Made by a program: the position numbers and the translations under genes. Positions 52,773 to 63,900 of a stretch of 64,000 nt of DNA are shown piece by piece. The notes under the pieces are model-generated. The model ran no database searches. It had not been told where the DNA came from and saw only the letters and a program-made list of their open reading frames with translations. Source of the stretch: Pyropia yezoensis (lineage: Eukaryota; Rhodophyta; Bangiophyceae; Bangiales; Bangiaceae); NCBI GenBank assembly GCA_009829735.1, contig CM020619.1:21495598-21559597 (forward strand), given 5' to 3'. The stretch's first letter is position 1. The number at the start of each line of letters is the position of its first letter.

Positions 52773-53060
52773 TCAATGGCGGGGCTGGGTTACGCGGGGG
52801 GCCGGGAGGGAGCGCCCACCCGCTGCCCCCGGCAGACGGGGCGGCCAGCGGGTCCGCGCCCGCCCCGATCGGCCGAGCAGCGCGGCCGCCACCGCCGCGT
52901 GGCCGCCGGCGGCGGCAATGAGCAGCGGCGTGCGGCCGTCGGCGTCGGGCGGGTGGGGGTCGGCGCCGACCGCGAGCGGCCGCCGCACCGCCGCTGCCGC
53001 GCTCCGCGCCGCCGCCGGGTGGAGGAGCGTCGCGTTGCCCCCCCCGGCCCGCCGCCGCCA
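52773..53060 (-). CDS. Ankyrin-repeat fragment
   Basis: The minus-strand frame reads ATLLHPAAARSAAAAVRRPL, AVGADPHPPDADGRTPLLIA, AAGGHAAVAAALLG: one partial and one full ankyrin repeat (GAD, then DGRTPL-AA-GH-V-LL). Upstream the frame enters Gly/Arg low-complexity DNA across a C run at 53038-53046, so the start is unknown. Nothing identifies a partner. Confidence 0.5.
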   Translation of the reverse strand, partial: WRRRAGGGNATLLHPAAARSAAAAVRRPLAVGADPHPPDADGRTPLLIAAAGGHAAVAAALLGRSGRARTRWPPRLPGAAGGRSLPAPRVTQPRH

Positions 53061-53699
53061 CCGCCGCCGCCACCCCCACCCCCGCCACCGCCGCCACCAC
53101 CCCCGCCGCCGGCGGGGGCCCGCTGCCGCGCCCTGTCGGGCGACGGCGACCGGTCGGGGGGCTGGTACGGCCCGTCTGGCGGCCCGCCGCGCCGCCCCAC
53201 CCGGCCGTCGTCGACGCCGCCGGCCGCGGGCGCCCCCGCCGCTGCCGCTGCCCAGCCGCCGCCGGCGCTGCGGGTGCTGCTGCCGCTGCTGCCGCCGCCC
53301 CCCCCCCCCCCCCCCGCGCCGGCAGAGGCGGCGGTGGCGGCACCCGCACCGCCCCGCTCGCCCAACCCGCCGCCTCCGTTTGGTCGCCCCCCTATGCCTC
53401 CCCCGCCCTTCGCTCAGCAACTCGGTGGGTGCCCGCAACCCCTCGCCCCCCCAGCCTCCCGGGGGAGCTACCCTCATCGCAGTTGACGTCACCCTCGGGC
53501 AAACATACAAAAAAGAGAACAAAAGACATGGGAATATATGTAAACACGAACAAGACGGGGGCAGGGGGAGCAGATGCAATGGAAAGGGAACAAGGGTAGG
53601 CAGCCTCGCGGCCCACCCTACCCCCCTCTGCCAGCATCCCCCCTCCTCCCCCCCCAGCCGACGCTGCCGCCGCTGCCGCCACCACTCGCCCCTTCAACT

Positions 53700-56600
53700 A
53701 AGTGGCCACATCCCCGTCGGCCTCTGAGGCGACACGACGCTTCACCACCCGGCAGCCGTCAGTAGCAGGCCGTGATCACCCGTTCCGTCCGTTCTTCTCC
53801 CTATTGGTATTTAGGCCGGAGATATTTAGAGAAGATATGTTTAATTTGACCAGTGAGTCACAGTCAATCGGGGGACACCCCCCGTCCATGAAGGGGAAAG
53901 AGGTCGCGGGAGCGGGACCACCATCAGGGTGGGGTTGTGTTGAAAGTTTCAAGGTGGGGTTGGGTTGTGCTCGCACCTGAATGCACGAGCGTTGCGCGTG
54001 TCATCTGGTCATCTGGCCCATTGCCCATGTCTGTTGAACGCACAGGGTGGGGTTGGGTTCGCGACCCAGGAGTTGAGCAGCGTAACGGCGACGCGAATTC
54101 CAAATACTCAGTACCCACATAGAGAGTCGCACCTGCGATGTTTCGCGCGCGCGCGTTCCGGCGCGCGCGCTCTGAGCCCCCAGCCCTCTCCCGCGGCCGG
54201 GATACATACCCTCCCGAGGCGCCACACCCCCTTGCGCCACCTGCCCGGCACCCCCTGAACATACTGGCCACCTGCCCGCCGCCCCCTGAGCGTACTGGCC
54301 GCCTTCGCTCGCCCGCGGCGGCAGTCGCCCGAGAGGGTGCGGCGTGCGGCGACGGCGCGATCACCCCTCCGATCGCTGCCCGGCGGCGATGTGGGCCGCG
54401 CAGCACGTCCGCCGCGGGCTGCCGACTCCGCCGCCGCGGCTGCGGCGCCGCCATTTTCCCCTCCTGTGCGGGTGGCGCGATCTCCCGCCAGCGGTCAAGG
54501 CTGCATTTCCTCCCTCTTTTGGCTGCCGTGGCTCGGCCGCACTGTGACGCCCACCCTCAGCGCCTGGGCGACGCAAGTGCCGTGGTCGCCCTCCCCCCTT
54601 TTCTGGCATCTCCTCCGCAGCCGTGGTGTGTCGCCCACCCGACGTGGGCGCCGCCGGCTGGGCACCCTGCCCCCCCCCTCCTCTGGGTTTTGCGCCGCGG
54701 CCGCTCCGCCGCGGCTGCGGTGTGTCGGCCATCCGCCGCGGGTGACGCCAGCGGGGACGACGCGGGTGCGATTGTTGCTCCCCTCGCTTCCTTTGGCTTT
54801 TGCGCCGCGTGCGCGCTGTGTCACATGCTGGCCGCGGACGCCGCCAGCGGGGGCGACGCCGGTGTGGTGGTCGCCCCACCCCCCTCCTTTGGCGGCTGGT
54901 GTGCGTCCCCCTTTTGCTTCTTGCTTGTGCGCTGCCGCCGCCGCTGCCCCTACTTCTTCGGCGCTTCTATGAGCTTCGCCTTCTCCGCTCCTCCTCGTCT
55001 GGCGACTTGGGGGCTGGCGGTCGCGGACGTGCTTGAGATGTCTGGAGGGCGTGCTTGCGATTGTGTCTGCAATGTGGGGGGCGTCCTCTAGGGCGCTGGA
55101 GTGCAACGGCTCACCCTCTGGCTCCCCTTCACCGATCCAATGGTTCGCACCCCCTGGGCTCCGCTCCCGTGCTTCCGTAGCCCCCTGCCATCTGCAGGTG
55201 ACGCACTGCGTCCCCCACGCCCCCCCTACGTTCATGGCGATCATGTCACGATGCCCCTATCATCTTCGTCCACGCCGCCTTTGCCCTGTTGCCCATCACG
55301 GCACTATGCCCCCAACATCCGTCTTGCTTCTGCTTTTGGTTGACGCCCTCCCTCCACCTCTGCTGCACCCGTCGCCCTCTTGTTCTGCCTCTTAAATTTT
55401 CTTGGCCACTGCCCGTAATTGTCTTTTGGACTTCATAGCCTGTTTCAACATTGACTTGGGAGACTTGCCGAGCTTCGCGCCTCAACACGCCGCCACCCCG
55501 CGCGGGTGTGCCTGCGGCGTGGCACTGCAGGCGAAAGCAGCAGTGGCACCAGCCGCACGCGGGCACCTGCTGCTGCCCACCACCACCACCATTAACACCA
55601 CCACCCTCACCACAATCCCTCCCTTCCCGCGACAGCGACTGCGCCACGCTGCCAGCGGGCGGGCGGGCGGGCAGCTCCCCGGCGACGTGGCCATTGTTGT
55701 CACGGGGGACAGAGGGTATGCGGCTAGTCGCTGCAGCCGTGGGGGTTCGGTGGCGGCGGCGGTGGGGGGCGACCGTGGCGGCATGAAGGGGAGGGGGGGG
55801 GGCACGCGACGGGCTGACCGCGCTTCTTGTCGGAGCGGTCTACCCGGGGGCGGCGCTCAATACCCGGCGGGCCCCAGCCGTCTCCTCTTCTAAGGCCGTT
55901 TTTGCACTAGCGGACGGGAGGGGGGTCTGGGGGGAAGCGGGGAGAAGGGGGGGCTGACTCCGGTCGCGCCTGTGCCGGGTGCCCTCCTTTGCAGTGCTCC
56001 CTCTCTAGTTAGCTGTTTCTTACCCTCCCACCTCTCCCCCCCTGCCCCACCTACACCGCTGTCGGACTGAGCATCCTGTTACTTCCCGTAGTCTTGTGGC
56101 AAGCCATCCCTGTGAGCGGGTCGCCGGCCGACCACATGAATGGGACGACGGCAACCTCCTCGCCGCCGCCACCCTCGTCCATGCCGGCTGGCACCGCGGC
56201 GGCGGCTGCTGCCGCAGTTTGTGCCGATGTTTTGACGGCCGGGTGGTGCTTCTGCGAGTTTTTCTCACCCTGTCGGCCACCCCCCATCCCGCCGCGGCGT
56301 CGGCGGTTGACATGGCGTTTATCGTTCGTGGGCCCCGCGCCCGCGCCTACCGGGCGGATTTTGACGGCCTGGCCTGGCGTAAGTGTCGCTCCACGAGTCC
56401 TGTATGTTCACCAGTGTCCAACCACGGGTGTATACACCCGCGGACAGGCGGGCGCAGGGACGTCTCCCTCTCCGAGCGGCCCCCCTCCCCGCCTCCCCCC
56501 CACCCCTTCCCGAAGGGGCGGTGTCTTATTTCCAGCCTCACGACCACGCTGCGTGCATTTTACATTCCCTCTGACTATGCGACGCCTCCCGTTGGGCGAG

Positions 56601-56760
56601 GGACTGACGCTAGCAGGAATTTGTGGGAGATTGGGCCGGAATTCGGTACCAATACTTTGAAGATTCGGGTCAAGTGGACCTGATCGGAAGTCGAAATTCA
56701 CCCGACCCACGATGGTGAAACTTCTGACTTCTGGACGGAAATTCGACTAGGACTTCCGAC
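53700..56760. other. No supported gene between the ankyrin fragment and element B
   Basis: Contains GGTGGGGTTGG-GTT three times (near 53928, 53951, 54044), a degenerate ~95-bp repeat (separate entry), and CA-rich repeats near 55588. A + frame at 56141-56370 (GNLLAAATLVHAGWHRG, VDMAFIVRGPRARAY) has a protein-like mix but no domain that I know. Confidence 0.4.
54480..54915. repeat. Degenerate ~95-bp tandem repeat
   Basis: TGTGTCG/A marks recur near 54627, 54721 and 54817. The translated units resemble each other (CRPSAAGDASGDDAGAIVAP and CHMLAADAASGGDAGVVVAP), so it could be a coding repeat or a plain satellite. Confidence 0.55.
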
Positions 56761-56761
56761 A

Positions 56762-57160
56762 TACTAGAGCAGGGTAATGCTGCTGGTATTTGTTTCTTGG
56801 GATTTTTGCACGGGAGCCAGACGGATTTCTACGCTTTGAGTTCTTTGCATGTGGAGTGATATGATTGGTTTGTTTGAGGGTTCATTTTCTGAGTGTTTTG
56901 AGGGGTTGCGTGAGCGTGTGAGGAGGGTTGATAAGGAGGGACAGCAAGGCGGGGAGGGCCCACCTTGGCTGGCCAAGCAAGAAAACACCGTCTGGCTCCG
57001 ACACATCTTGTTCGTGCCTTGGTGAGTGGACCCGCTCACCACACGCAAGTTCCGTGTTCGGCTGTGTGGAGGTGCTTGCTTCCGGTGTCCCAAGTTGGGA
57101 TATCGGCAATACTCCTCTTCCTTCCCTGACTCGGGGTTGGTGTTTGGGAGTACTGCTACA
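56762..57160 (+). repeat. 5' LTR of element B (left boundary approximate)
   Basis: Collinear with the element A LTR: TTTGAGGGTT near 56874, GATAAGGAGGGACAGC at about 56930, CCAAGCAAGAAAA, hairpin GGTGAG/CTCACC (57021-57040), CGCAAGTTCCGTGTTCGGC, and TCCC-AAGTT-GGGA (57088-57100). The right end ...GCTACA is fixed by the primer site 2 nt on. The left end is uncertain because the 3' LTR is outside the window and a clean TGT start is not visible. Confidence 0.68.
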
Positions 57161-57162
57161 GT

Positions 57163-57180
57163 TGGTGGATCAGCGGGGGA
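57163..57180 (+). other. Primer binding site of element B
   Basis: TGGTGGATCAGCGGGGGA starts 2 nt after the LTR and is complementary to a tRNA 3' end ...CTGATCCACCA. The tRNA identity is not determined. Confidence 0.6.
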
Positions 57181-57477
57181 GAGGATATCGACTTTGGTAC
57201 CTCCCTTGACCGGAGACGGGACCAAGTTGGCCCCTCTCCCCCTTCGGCACCGAGACTTCCGGTGACACGATCGACTCGCCTACGTTCCGAGCGTTCGCTG
57301 GGCGACGAGGTTGGCCACCGTGAGTCTTGGTGGGAGACCCGGAGTTTCGGGAAACCTCACCGCCTTCCTTGAGGCAGGTGGAGGGGTGGAACGTGCTCTA
57401 GGAACTCCCTAGCTGACGATCCCCGACTCTGGACACCGTTTGGTCGTTTTGGTTGACTCCACGTGACTCTTGTGGAG

Positions 57478-59241
57478 ATGGCTGGTGAGGGAGACCCCCC
57501 CATTGCGCCGAGTGTACCTGGGGAGGGGGAGCGTAGTCCTCCCCCGACGGGCGGAGTACCACCCAGGCCGGGCAGTGCGGATGTGGTGGGTCCAGAGGTT
57601 GGACCCCGACGGCGATCGGCCAGGTTCCTTCCCAGGCCGTCACCGGAAGAGACGGGCGGAGTTCGCCCTTCTCCGGTGGGAGCGCCGAGCCAGCGTCAGG
57701 CTCCGGCAACCTCTTCGGGGAGTGACGACACTCACTTCGGCATGGGACCGCCGACCGGCAGAGGTGACGGGACAGGGAGTTCTGTACCCCGGGTTGGTGG
57801 GTCCGCGCCACGACTGGTGCCGGAAGGACCGGGTGGGAGCTCGAGTCAAGCTCCACCTGGATCATCCGGTATCGTGGATAACTCGGTGATGACTGCCATC
57901 GCACAAGTCGTGCGAGAGGAGGTGGGGAAGGCGTTGAAGGGGAGCACCTCTCCGCCTGAGCAGGCCTCGAGGCGTCAGAAGCGACGGGAGATTCGACGTA
58001 CTCTCCGTCGTGAGGTGGACTCGGAGTCTGAGTCCTCTGCAAGTGGCAAGTCGGGTGAAGAAGATCTTACTCGACATGGTCGTGTGACTCACACGGACCG
58101 TCTTGGGACTAGAGTCGTCCCAGGAAAGATCGTGGTGAATAATCCATTGTTCAAGGATGTCTTCGACTGTGAGACATATGGGTTGGTCAACAAGTCGTTG
58201 ACCTACTCAAATAGCCAGGCCCGTACCCTGGGCCGGCGCAAGAAACACGTTGCGCAATCCTTCGGGGTCCGTTCAGAATGGGACGGGACTCCACCCCTGA
58301 AGGTCTTCCAGTTTTTGCGGAAGTTCGCAAAAGCCTGCGATGACAATGATGTCTCTGAAGCTGAAGCGTTTTTCATGCTTCAGGACTTCACCAAGGAGCC
58401 ACTCCGCTCCGAGGTGATGAACGTCATGCCAAGTCGGCATGGTGGGAATCCGGGTGAGGTGACCTCCTACCTGGAGTTGGTTAATTGGATCCTTCGTCTT
58501 CACGCAGACGAGGCTTCCTTGGCTGTGCAGGTTGAAGAGTTCAACCGCGCCACCCAGAGTAAGGGTGAAGAGGAACGGGAGTTCGCTGAACGACTCCGTC
58601 AGCTGAACGTCCTCTGTGGATTCCTATATCCCCAAGGAGTCATTAAGGGACGCTTTGTGGAGGGTGTCCACCGAGCAGCTCGAGCGACTGTGCGAGAGCG
58701 TAATACTCCGACCATGACTCTGGCGGAGTTGGCACGCATCGCCCAGACTAAGGGTGATGAGTACCGCTGGCTCGTGTCTGAGCAGCGGAAGGAACGAGAG
58801 AAAGAAGTTAAGGGAATGGAAGCAAGTCGCTTCCGCAGAACTGCAAGGATGCCTTCCTACACGCGGACGTACCCTGCAGTACCTTCGTCCTCAACTCGAG
58901 AGACGGAAGGTATGGTGGCCGCCATCCCTGATAAGTCACAGGGAAAAGCGGGGCCATCGGCGTCGATGAGTGATCGGCCGTGTTGGCAGTGTTCCAAGTC
59001 GGGACACTGGGCAGCCCAATGCCCCACTCTGGACGTTCGTTTGAGAGCCCTGTTGGCTCGTATTGGGAAGCTCGGTATTCCGAGGACTGATTCGGATACC
59101 CGGCCACACACCACACGTGTGACGGCCATGACTCAACCTAAGTCAGAGGATGAGTCCACGCTTGAGAAGGGGGAAACCTCTTCCCCCAGCTCAAGTGGCA
59201 AGGATACTCCATCATCCGAGTCGGATGAGGGAAACGCCTAG
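57478..59241 (+). CDS. gag: Gag of element B
   Basis: ATG at 57478 (reading MAGEGDPPIAPSVPGEGERS), TAG at 59239-59241, 587 codons, intact. The N-terminal ~170 residues are Pro/Gly/Ser rich; then VVREEVGKALKG and a basic helix (RRQKRREIRRTLRREVD). The capsid region spans KVFQFLRKFAKACDDNDVSE to RFVEGVHRAARATVRERN (Retrotrans_gag). A zinc knuckle CWQCSKSGHWAAQC lies near 58983, inside one of the dispersed hairpins. The C-terminus is acidic/Ser rich. It forms the particle and packages element RNA in this family. Confidence 0.92.
   Translation: MAGEGDPPIAPSVPGEGERSPPPTGGVPPRPGSADVVGPEVGPRRRSARFLPRPSPEETGGVRPSPVGAPSQRQAPATSSGSDDTHFGMGPPTGRGDGTGSSVPRVGGSAPRLVPEGPGGSSSQAPPGSSGIVDNSVMTAIAQVVREEVGKALKGSTSPPEQASRRQKRREIRRTLRREVDSESESSASGKSGEEDLTRHGRVTHTDRLGTRVVPGKIVVNNPLFKDVFDCETYGLVNKSLTYSNSQARTLGRRKKHVAQSFGVRSEWDGTPPLKVFQFLRKFAKACDDNDVSEAEAFFMLQDFTKEPLRSEVMNVMPSRHGGNPGEVTSYLELVNWILRLHADEASLAVQVEEFNRATQSKGEEEREFAERLRQLNVLCGFLYPQGVIKGRFVEGVHRAARATVRERNTPTMTLAELARIAQTKGDEYRWLVSEQRKEREKEVKGMEASRFRRTARMPSYTRTYPAVPSSSTRETEGMVAAIPDKSQGKAGPSASMSDRPCWQCSKSGHWAAQCPTLDVRLRALLARIGKLGIPRTDSDTRPHTTRVTAMTQPKSEDESTLEKGETSSPSSSGKDTPSSESDEGNA
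58185..58203. repeat. RASTY-core hairpin in element B gag, 7-bp arms
   Basis: GGTCAAC and GTTGACC, perfect, around AAGTC. Confidence 0.87.
58425..58441. repeat. RASTY-core hairpin in element B gag, 6-bp arms
   Basis: CATGCC-AAGTC-GGCATG. A similar one, GGAAGC-AAGTC-GCTTCC, lies at 58818-58834, and TCGCAC-AAGTC-GTGCGA at 57899-57915. Confidence 0.87.
58987..59009. repeat. RASTY-core hairpin over the zinc-knuckle codons, 9-bp arms
   Basis: CAGTGTTCC and GGGACACTG around AAGTC; the single non-Watson-Crick pair is a G-U wobble in RNA. Confidence 0.83.
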
Positions 59242-59277
59242 CCGCTGGGACTAAGACTGACCCAAAGGCTCCAGCGG
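59229..59277 (+). promoter_or_regulatory. Predicted -1 frameshift signal, gag-pol of element B
   Basis: GGGAAAC (59229-59235) in gag phase; a 6-nt spacer containing TAG; then stem CCGCTGG (59242-59248) with CCAGCGG (59271-59277). The shifted frame is open into protease. Immediately upstream lies hairpin TCATCC-GAGTC-GGATGA (59212-59228). Layout and spacing are identical to element A, while the stem bases differ. Confidence 0.78.
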
Positions 59278-59855
59278 TAATGAAGCGGGTTGCTTCACGC
59301 TCACCGACCCATGGGAGAGTGAAGGTCCTGACTCGACCTCGAGGGGTGAGACCTAGGGACAAGGCCCCTCCTCAGAAACACGACCCGAGTCGGATTGTGT
59401 CAGTGCTGGTAGGGAGTAACTACCAGGTCGCAGCTCGACTCTGGCTGCAGGATGGATATGAGTTTACCTCTCGTGTCATAGTCGACACAGGCTCTGCTGC
59501 CTCTCTCATTAGGCAAGACTTATTGCCAGAGGGGACGGATGTGAGCCCCGCCGGCTCACCCGAGTGGCGTATGTTTGATGTCAATGGGGGACTCCTCCCC
59601 ATTGTTGGGTCTATTGCATTGACTGTTTGCATTGGGTTCTACCAGACGCAGGTGAACTTTGGAGTAGTCTCCAATATGTCAGTCCCCGTACTCCTGGGAA
59701 CTGACTATCTGGACCTCCATGTCCCGGCCGTCTGTGGACCGGAAGGGATAATCCGAATGCGTAATGGAGAGACTGTCCCCATATTGCGTAAAGGGAGGAC
59801 TGTTTCCCCTACGACTCATCAACCTAGGGGAAAACTCTCCCAAGGGTGGAGGCTC
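59236..59855 (+). pseudogene. pol: Pol of element B, part 1: protease
   Basis: Frame -1 to gag, continuing from the slippery site. Retropepsin motif VIVDTGSAASLIRQDLL, then VPVLLGTDYLDL. The frame is lost near 59850 by a one-base indel and continues in frame 1 as RVCKGTVVPPRSRTF. Confidence 0.85.
59541..59559. repeat. Hairpin in element B protease, 7-bp arms
   Basis: GTGAGCC-CCGCC-GGCTCAC: loop size five as elsewhere, but not a RASTY core. Nearby, CAATGGGG/CCCCATTG (59582-59604) encloses GACTCCT. Confidence 0.82.
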
Positions 59856-60609
59856 TACGACCCATGTACGAGTATGTAAGGGTACGGTAGTCCCGCCCCG
59901 ATCAAGGACCTTTGTGCGAGTACGCACACGGTTTCGAGGGAATGGACTTGTTTCCCCCGTGGACCGAGTCTATTATACTCACCAAGTGCAAGTTGCTTGG
60001 GGCCCCATGACTTGTGGGGATGACCAAACCTGGTGGGTGGAGGTCCTCAACACGTCGGAGGAACCTCGACGACTCCCCGGAGGCATGAAGATTGCGTCGA
60101 TCTCTACCTTTGAGGGGAATGTCGTTGCTGTGACTCAACAGCAATGGGAGGATATTGGAATGGCAGGCTCTGCCGACCAATCGAGTTCATCGACGGCTAA
60201 GTCGCCGACGGTACATCGGGAGAACATCCCGGAGTGTTTACATGGACGACTGGATGAGTTAATCCAGAAGCATCACAAGTTGTGGAATGGTGACCTTGGG
60301 CTCATCAAGGCCACCGAACACAGAATCGTGTTGAAGCCAGGGGCTAGGCCAGTTCGCCTGAGTCCCTACCGTATGGGACCAGACTCACGGGAACTCACCC
60401 GAGAGCAGGTCCAACGGATGCAAGACATGGGTGTCATTGAGCCTTGCTCAAGTGAGTGGGCCAGTCCCATAGTCTTGGTGCCCAAGTCAGACGGCACGAT
60501 GCGGTTCTGCATCGATTATCGTAAGCTAAACGAGCGGACGGTAAGGGATAGTTACCCCTTACCCCGTATGGACGATTGCCTTGACTCACTCGGTGAGGCA
60601 CAGTACTTT
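59856..60609 (+). pseudogene. pol: Pol of element B, part 2: linker and RT N-terminus
   Basis: Reads VYYTHQVQVAWGPMTCGDDQ, then GLIKATEHRIVLKPGARPVR and RT blocks RFCIDYRKLNERTVRDSYPL and RMDDCLDSLGEAQYF. One T is missing near 60609 compared with element A (TTTCC against TTCTCTACC), shifting coding to frame 3. Confidence 0.88.
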
Positions 60610-60611
60610 CC

Positions 60612-62694
60612 ACGTTGGACTGCAACGCGGGGTACTGGCAGATACCCATCCGCAAGGAGGACAGACACTTGACCACCTCCACGTGTCACTGTGGAGTTTA
60701 TCAGTGTACACGGCTCCCTTTTGGGCTTTGCAATGCACCTGCGACTTTCCAGCGTGCTATTGACTTGATACTTGCCGGAGTCAAGTGGCAGATCGCCCTG
60801 GTGTATCTGGACGATATCATTGTGTTCTCCGGGACTGCCGAAGAACACTTGTCCCACTTGGACAGAGTGTTTACCCTGTTGGGTGAAGCAGGAGTAACAC
60901 TCAAACCTACGAAGTGTCACCTCTTTAGTAATGAGGTGGAGTACCTCGGCCATATAGTCCGGCCAGGTCGCATTCTGGTCAATGAGAAGAACCTCATGGC
61001 CATCCGTCGGGCGAAGTTCCCCCAGACGCAGACACAACTCAGGAGCTTCCTGGGTATGTGTAACGTATACAGACGCTTTGTGGCGAACTATGCCAAAGTG
61101 TCTGCACCGTTGAACCACTTGGTAAGTTCCAAGATGCCCAAGCGCTTGGATGCTCCCAAACCCCCGGAGCAAGAAGCGTTTGATAGGTTGCGAGAGCTCC
61201 TCTGCAACCCACCGGTGTTAGCGATCCCGAGACCGGGGGCTCACTACATCGTTGATGTGGACGCAAGTTACGACCAACTCGGTTGTTGCTTACTCCAACA
61301 ACAGCCTTCGGGGGAGTATTTACCCGTTGGCTATTTCAGTAAGGGACTCTCACCCGCCCAGAAGAACTATTCTGTGACGGAGGTAGAGGGTCTTGGCGTG
61401 GTATGGGCAGTCTCCATGCTACGGCCATACATCGAAGGAAGGAAGTTCCTCATTCGATGTGACCACAAGGCTTTGAAGTGGATACTCACCACTACAGCCT
61501 GTACGAATAACCGACTCAATCGATGGCGACTCTGCCTCGCTGAGTTCGATTATGATGTTGAATATCGGCCAGGCCCGAAGCATGCGGTTGCGGACGCGTT
61601 GTCTCGCATACCGACGGATGGGAAAGACACTTCCCCTATCCCTGAGGAACTCCCTCATGTGGCAGTGACCACTCGCTCCGGAACTGTCCTCGACCCGAGG
61701 ATGCCTGGCATGGCCAAATTATTACCCGTGTCTTTGGATGAGTTTGTCCAGGCACAGGAGAGCGACAAACTTTGTCGACGACTCAGGAAGGAGCTCGACC
61801 AGGCTCAACCGACTCGGTTCTTCCTGAATGACAACGGCATACTCTGCCGTAAGGGATATACCCAGGGGGACAAGCAAGTCGTCGTCCCCAAGGAGTTACG
61901 CAAGAGTATCCTCCAACGGGAGCACTCCTCACCGTTGGGTGGACACCCAGGGTCTACGAGGATGTATCAGACCCTACGTAAGAAGTACTATTGGCCATCA
62001 CTCGTGGCTGATGTGTACGGATATGTAGCCGCATGCGCGACTTGCGCAAAGAATAGACTCATGGAGTCCCGGCAGACTTCTTCCATGAGACTCTTTCCTG
62101 CAACAGAGCCGTTTGCAGCGATAGCAGTGGACTTACTCGGTCCACTACCACGAACACCTGAAGGATATGAGTACCTTCTGGTGATGTGTGATCGCTTCAC
62201 TAAGCTCACACGGGTATCCCCACTCAAGGATATCACAGCCGTGGACGTTCTGAGTGAGTTACTCGACGTCTGGGTTGCCAGTTATGGCATCCCCGACTCT
62301 ATCCTTTCGGATAACGGACCACAGTTTGCGTCCGTCCTGTATCAGGGAGTCATGAAGATGTTGGGGGTGCAGACGAACTTCGCCACCCCTTACCATCCCC
62401 AGACTAATGGGCAGGTGGAACGATTCAACAGGACTCTAGTGCGCCAGTTGCGTCACTATGTCCATGACCATGTAGTCACATGGGCTCGTTATGCGTCACT
62501 ACTCGTGACAGCATACAACTCCCAGGTACACAGTAGTACGGGAGAGGCACCGTTTGCCTTCGTCTGCCCCCGACGACTTCCGTCAGTAGCTGTGGAGCGT
62601 CTCACCCAGACTGAGGGTGAGACTTCGACTCAAACACCGAGTCAGGCGAAAGCCTCCCTACTCCAGAGACTGGAGGAGATGATACCCCTTGTCC
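60612..62694 (+). pseudogene. pol: Pol of element B, part 3: RT catalytic part, RNase H, integrase
   Basis: Open for about 695 codons: LDCNAGYWQIP block, LPFGLCNAPATFQRAID, catalytic LVYLDDIIVFS, RNase H (VDVDASYDQLGCCLLQQQ, IRCDHKALKWI, HAVADALSRIP), integrase zinc finger (LQREHSSPLGGHPG, CATC at 62033-62044), core (AVDLLGPLP, LSDNGPQFAS, HPQTNGQVERFN). All catalytic acids are present. One extra G near 62694 (GTCCGGGGCT) ends the frame. Confidence 0.93.
62034..62048. repeat. RASTY-core hairpin in the integrase zinc-finger codons, element B
   Basis: TGCGC-GACTT-GCGCA; counterpart of 3661-3675 in element A with a paired base change. Confidence 0.85.
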
Positions 62695-63231
62695 GGGGCT
62701 ACTATGGAGAAGGCCCAAGCCCGTTACAAGAGGTACTTCGATGTCCGAGTCAGACATCGTCGCGATCCGCTCCGAGTTGGAGATTGGATTTATGTTAACT
62801 CCCACGACAATAAGGGAGGGAAATTGGTCTTCAAGACTCTGGGGACCATATCACATCCTTAAAACGGATGGACGTCGGTTAACCATCGAGAGTGATGATG
62901 GTATCCGGACCAATAAATGGGAATCACGCGACTCGCGCACCCGAACCCCCAGAGGGAGATCCCGCTTGGGAAAGGGCTTTGCAAGCATGGAAAGTCCCAT
63001 CCTTGCCGACCTCTTCCAATAAGCCATTGGAGGCGGTGTTCGACAAGTTTGTCGGGCACGGATATGATGAGTCGGGGCGACTTCATGCTCCGAGTCAGGT
63101 GGTTCGGGTATGGACCAACTTCCGACACATGGGAGTTTGTAGAGGACCTACCAGTAGAGAAGGTCCGTAGATACTGCCAGACTGTGGGCATATCTATACG
63201 CCGACGTAGCACTCGTAACGTCGGGGGATGA
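62695..63231 (+). pseudogene. pol: Pol of element B, part 4: integrase tail and chromodomain-like end
   Basis: Over three frames separated by single-base insertions near 62912 and 63080: TMEKAQARYKRYFDVRVRHR, VGDWIYVNSHDNKGGKLVFK, GPYHILKTDGRRLTIESDDG, then LEAVFDKFVGHGYDESG, MLRVRWFGYGPTSDTWEFVE and DLPVEKVRRYC. It aligns with element A and confirms Trp where A has TGA. Chromodomain-like, as in chromoviruses, but only moderately similar. Confidence 0.82.
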
Positions 63232-63324
63232 AGTCCCTGCTCCAAGTCAGAGCAGAGCGGCAAGCCAACCATGAGTACAAACACATACCATGGTTCTTCA
63301 AAGATTCTCTACTAACAAAGCCGA

Positions 63325-63900
63325 CTATGGCACAATACAAAAACGAGAAGAATACCCACCACTCTTCTCACCAAGGAAAGAACAAGTCGTTCGACCGCTG
63401 ACTCTAGCGTTCCATATGGCCACCCCCACCACTATAGGGACCGCCCGACCACGAACCCCCAGGGTCGTAGGCCGGTAGCGGAGGGGCGTAACCCACTCGG
63501 AGGGCCCCGGAGTGGAAGCACTGGGAGGGGCCCGCCGACTCGCGGACCCATCCCCGTCGTAAGATAGATGTCCGGAGGTACTCCCTCCGTGACGCGGAAG
63601 CTGCTGCTGAGTCGACAGCAGCCGTTGGACAAACTCGTGTCCAACCGCGAGGCGAGTGACCTCAGCTGCCAATGACTGTCGCGCCGTGGCTGAGTCGCCC
63701 GACGCGAGGAAGTGACTGACACGCCGGGTGACCCAAGCCAACGTGTCAAGGGAGGCCACGAGTGAGGCCTCCACCGTGGCGTCATACATGATGGCTCCCA
63801 AGTTGGGAAGCATCTCGCCAAACGCCACGCGCAATCGGCATGGGTACCGGAGTTCGGACCCGTAGCGAACCCAACGCCACGACGGGGAAGGGCACACCAC
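63325..63900 (-). CDS. Antisense ORF of element B (partial or decayed)
   Basis: A minus-strand open frame at the same place, relative to pol, as the element A antisense ORF. LRVAFGEMLPNLGAIMYDAT to VRRVSHFLASGDSATARQSL resembles the element A stretch around VSPNLGATLLTV and VRTISWLAASTATL; PNLGA is identical and encoded by a conserved hairpin. It starts at a non-ATG codon and continues toward the window edge in another frame, so its N-terminus lies beyond 64000 or has been lost. Confidence 0.5.
   Translation of the reverse strand: MVCPSPSWRWVRYGSELRYPCRLRVAFGEMLPNLGAIMYDATVEASLVASLDTLAWVTRRVSHFLASGDSATARQSLAAEVTRLAVGHEFVQRLLSTQQQLPRHGGSTSGHLSYDGDGSASRRAPPSASTPGPSEWVTPLRYRPTTLGVRGRAVPIVVGVAIWNARVSGRTTCSFLGEKSGGYSSRFCIVP
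63624..63645. repeat. Hairpin in the element B antisense region, 8-bp arms
   Basis: GTTGGACA and TGTCCAAC, perfect, around AACTCG. CGCCTG-ACTT-CAGGCG follows at 63972-63987. Confidence 0.82.
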
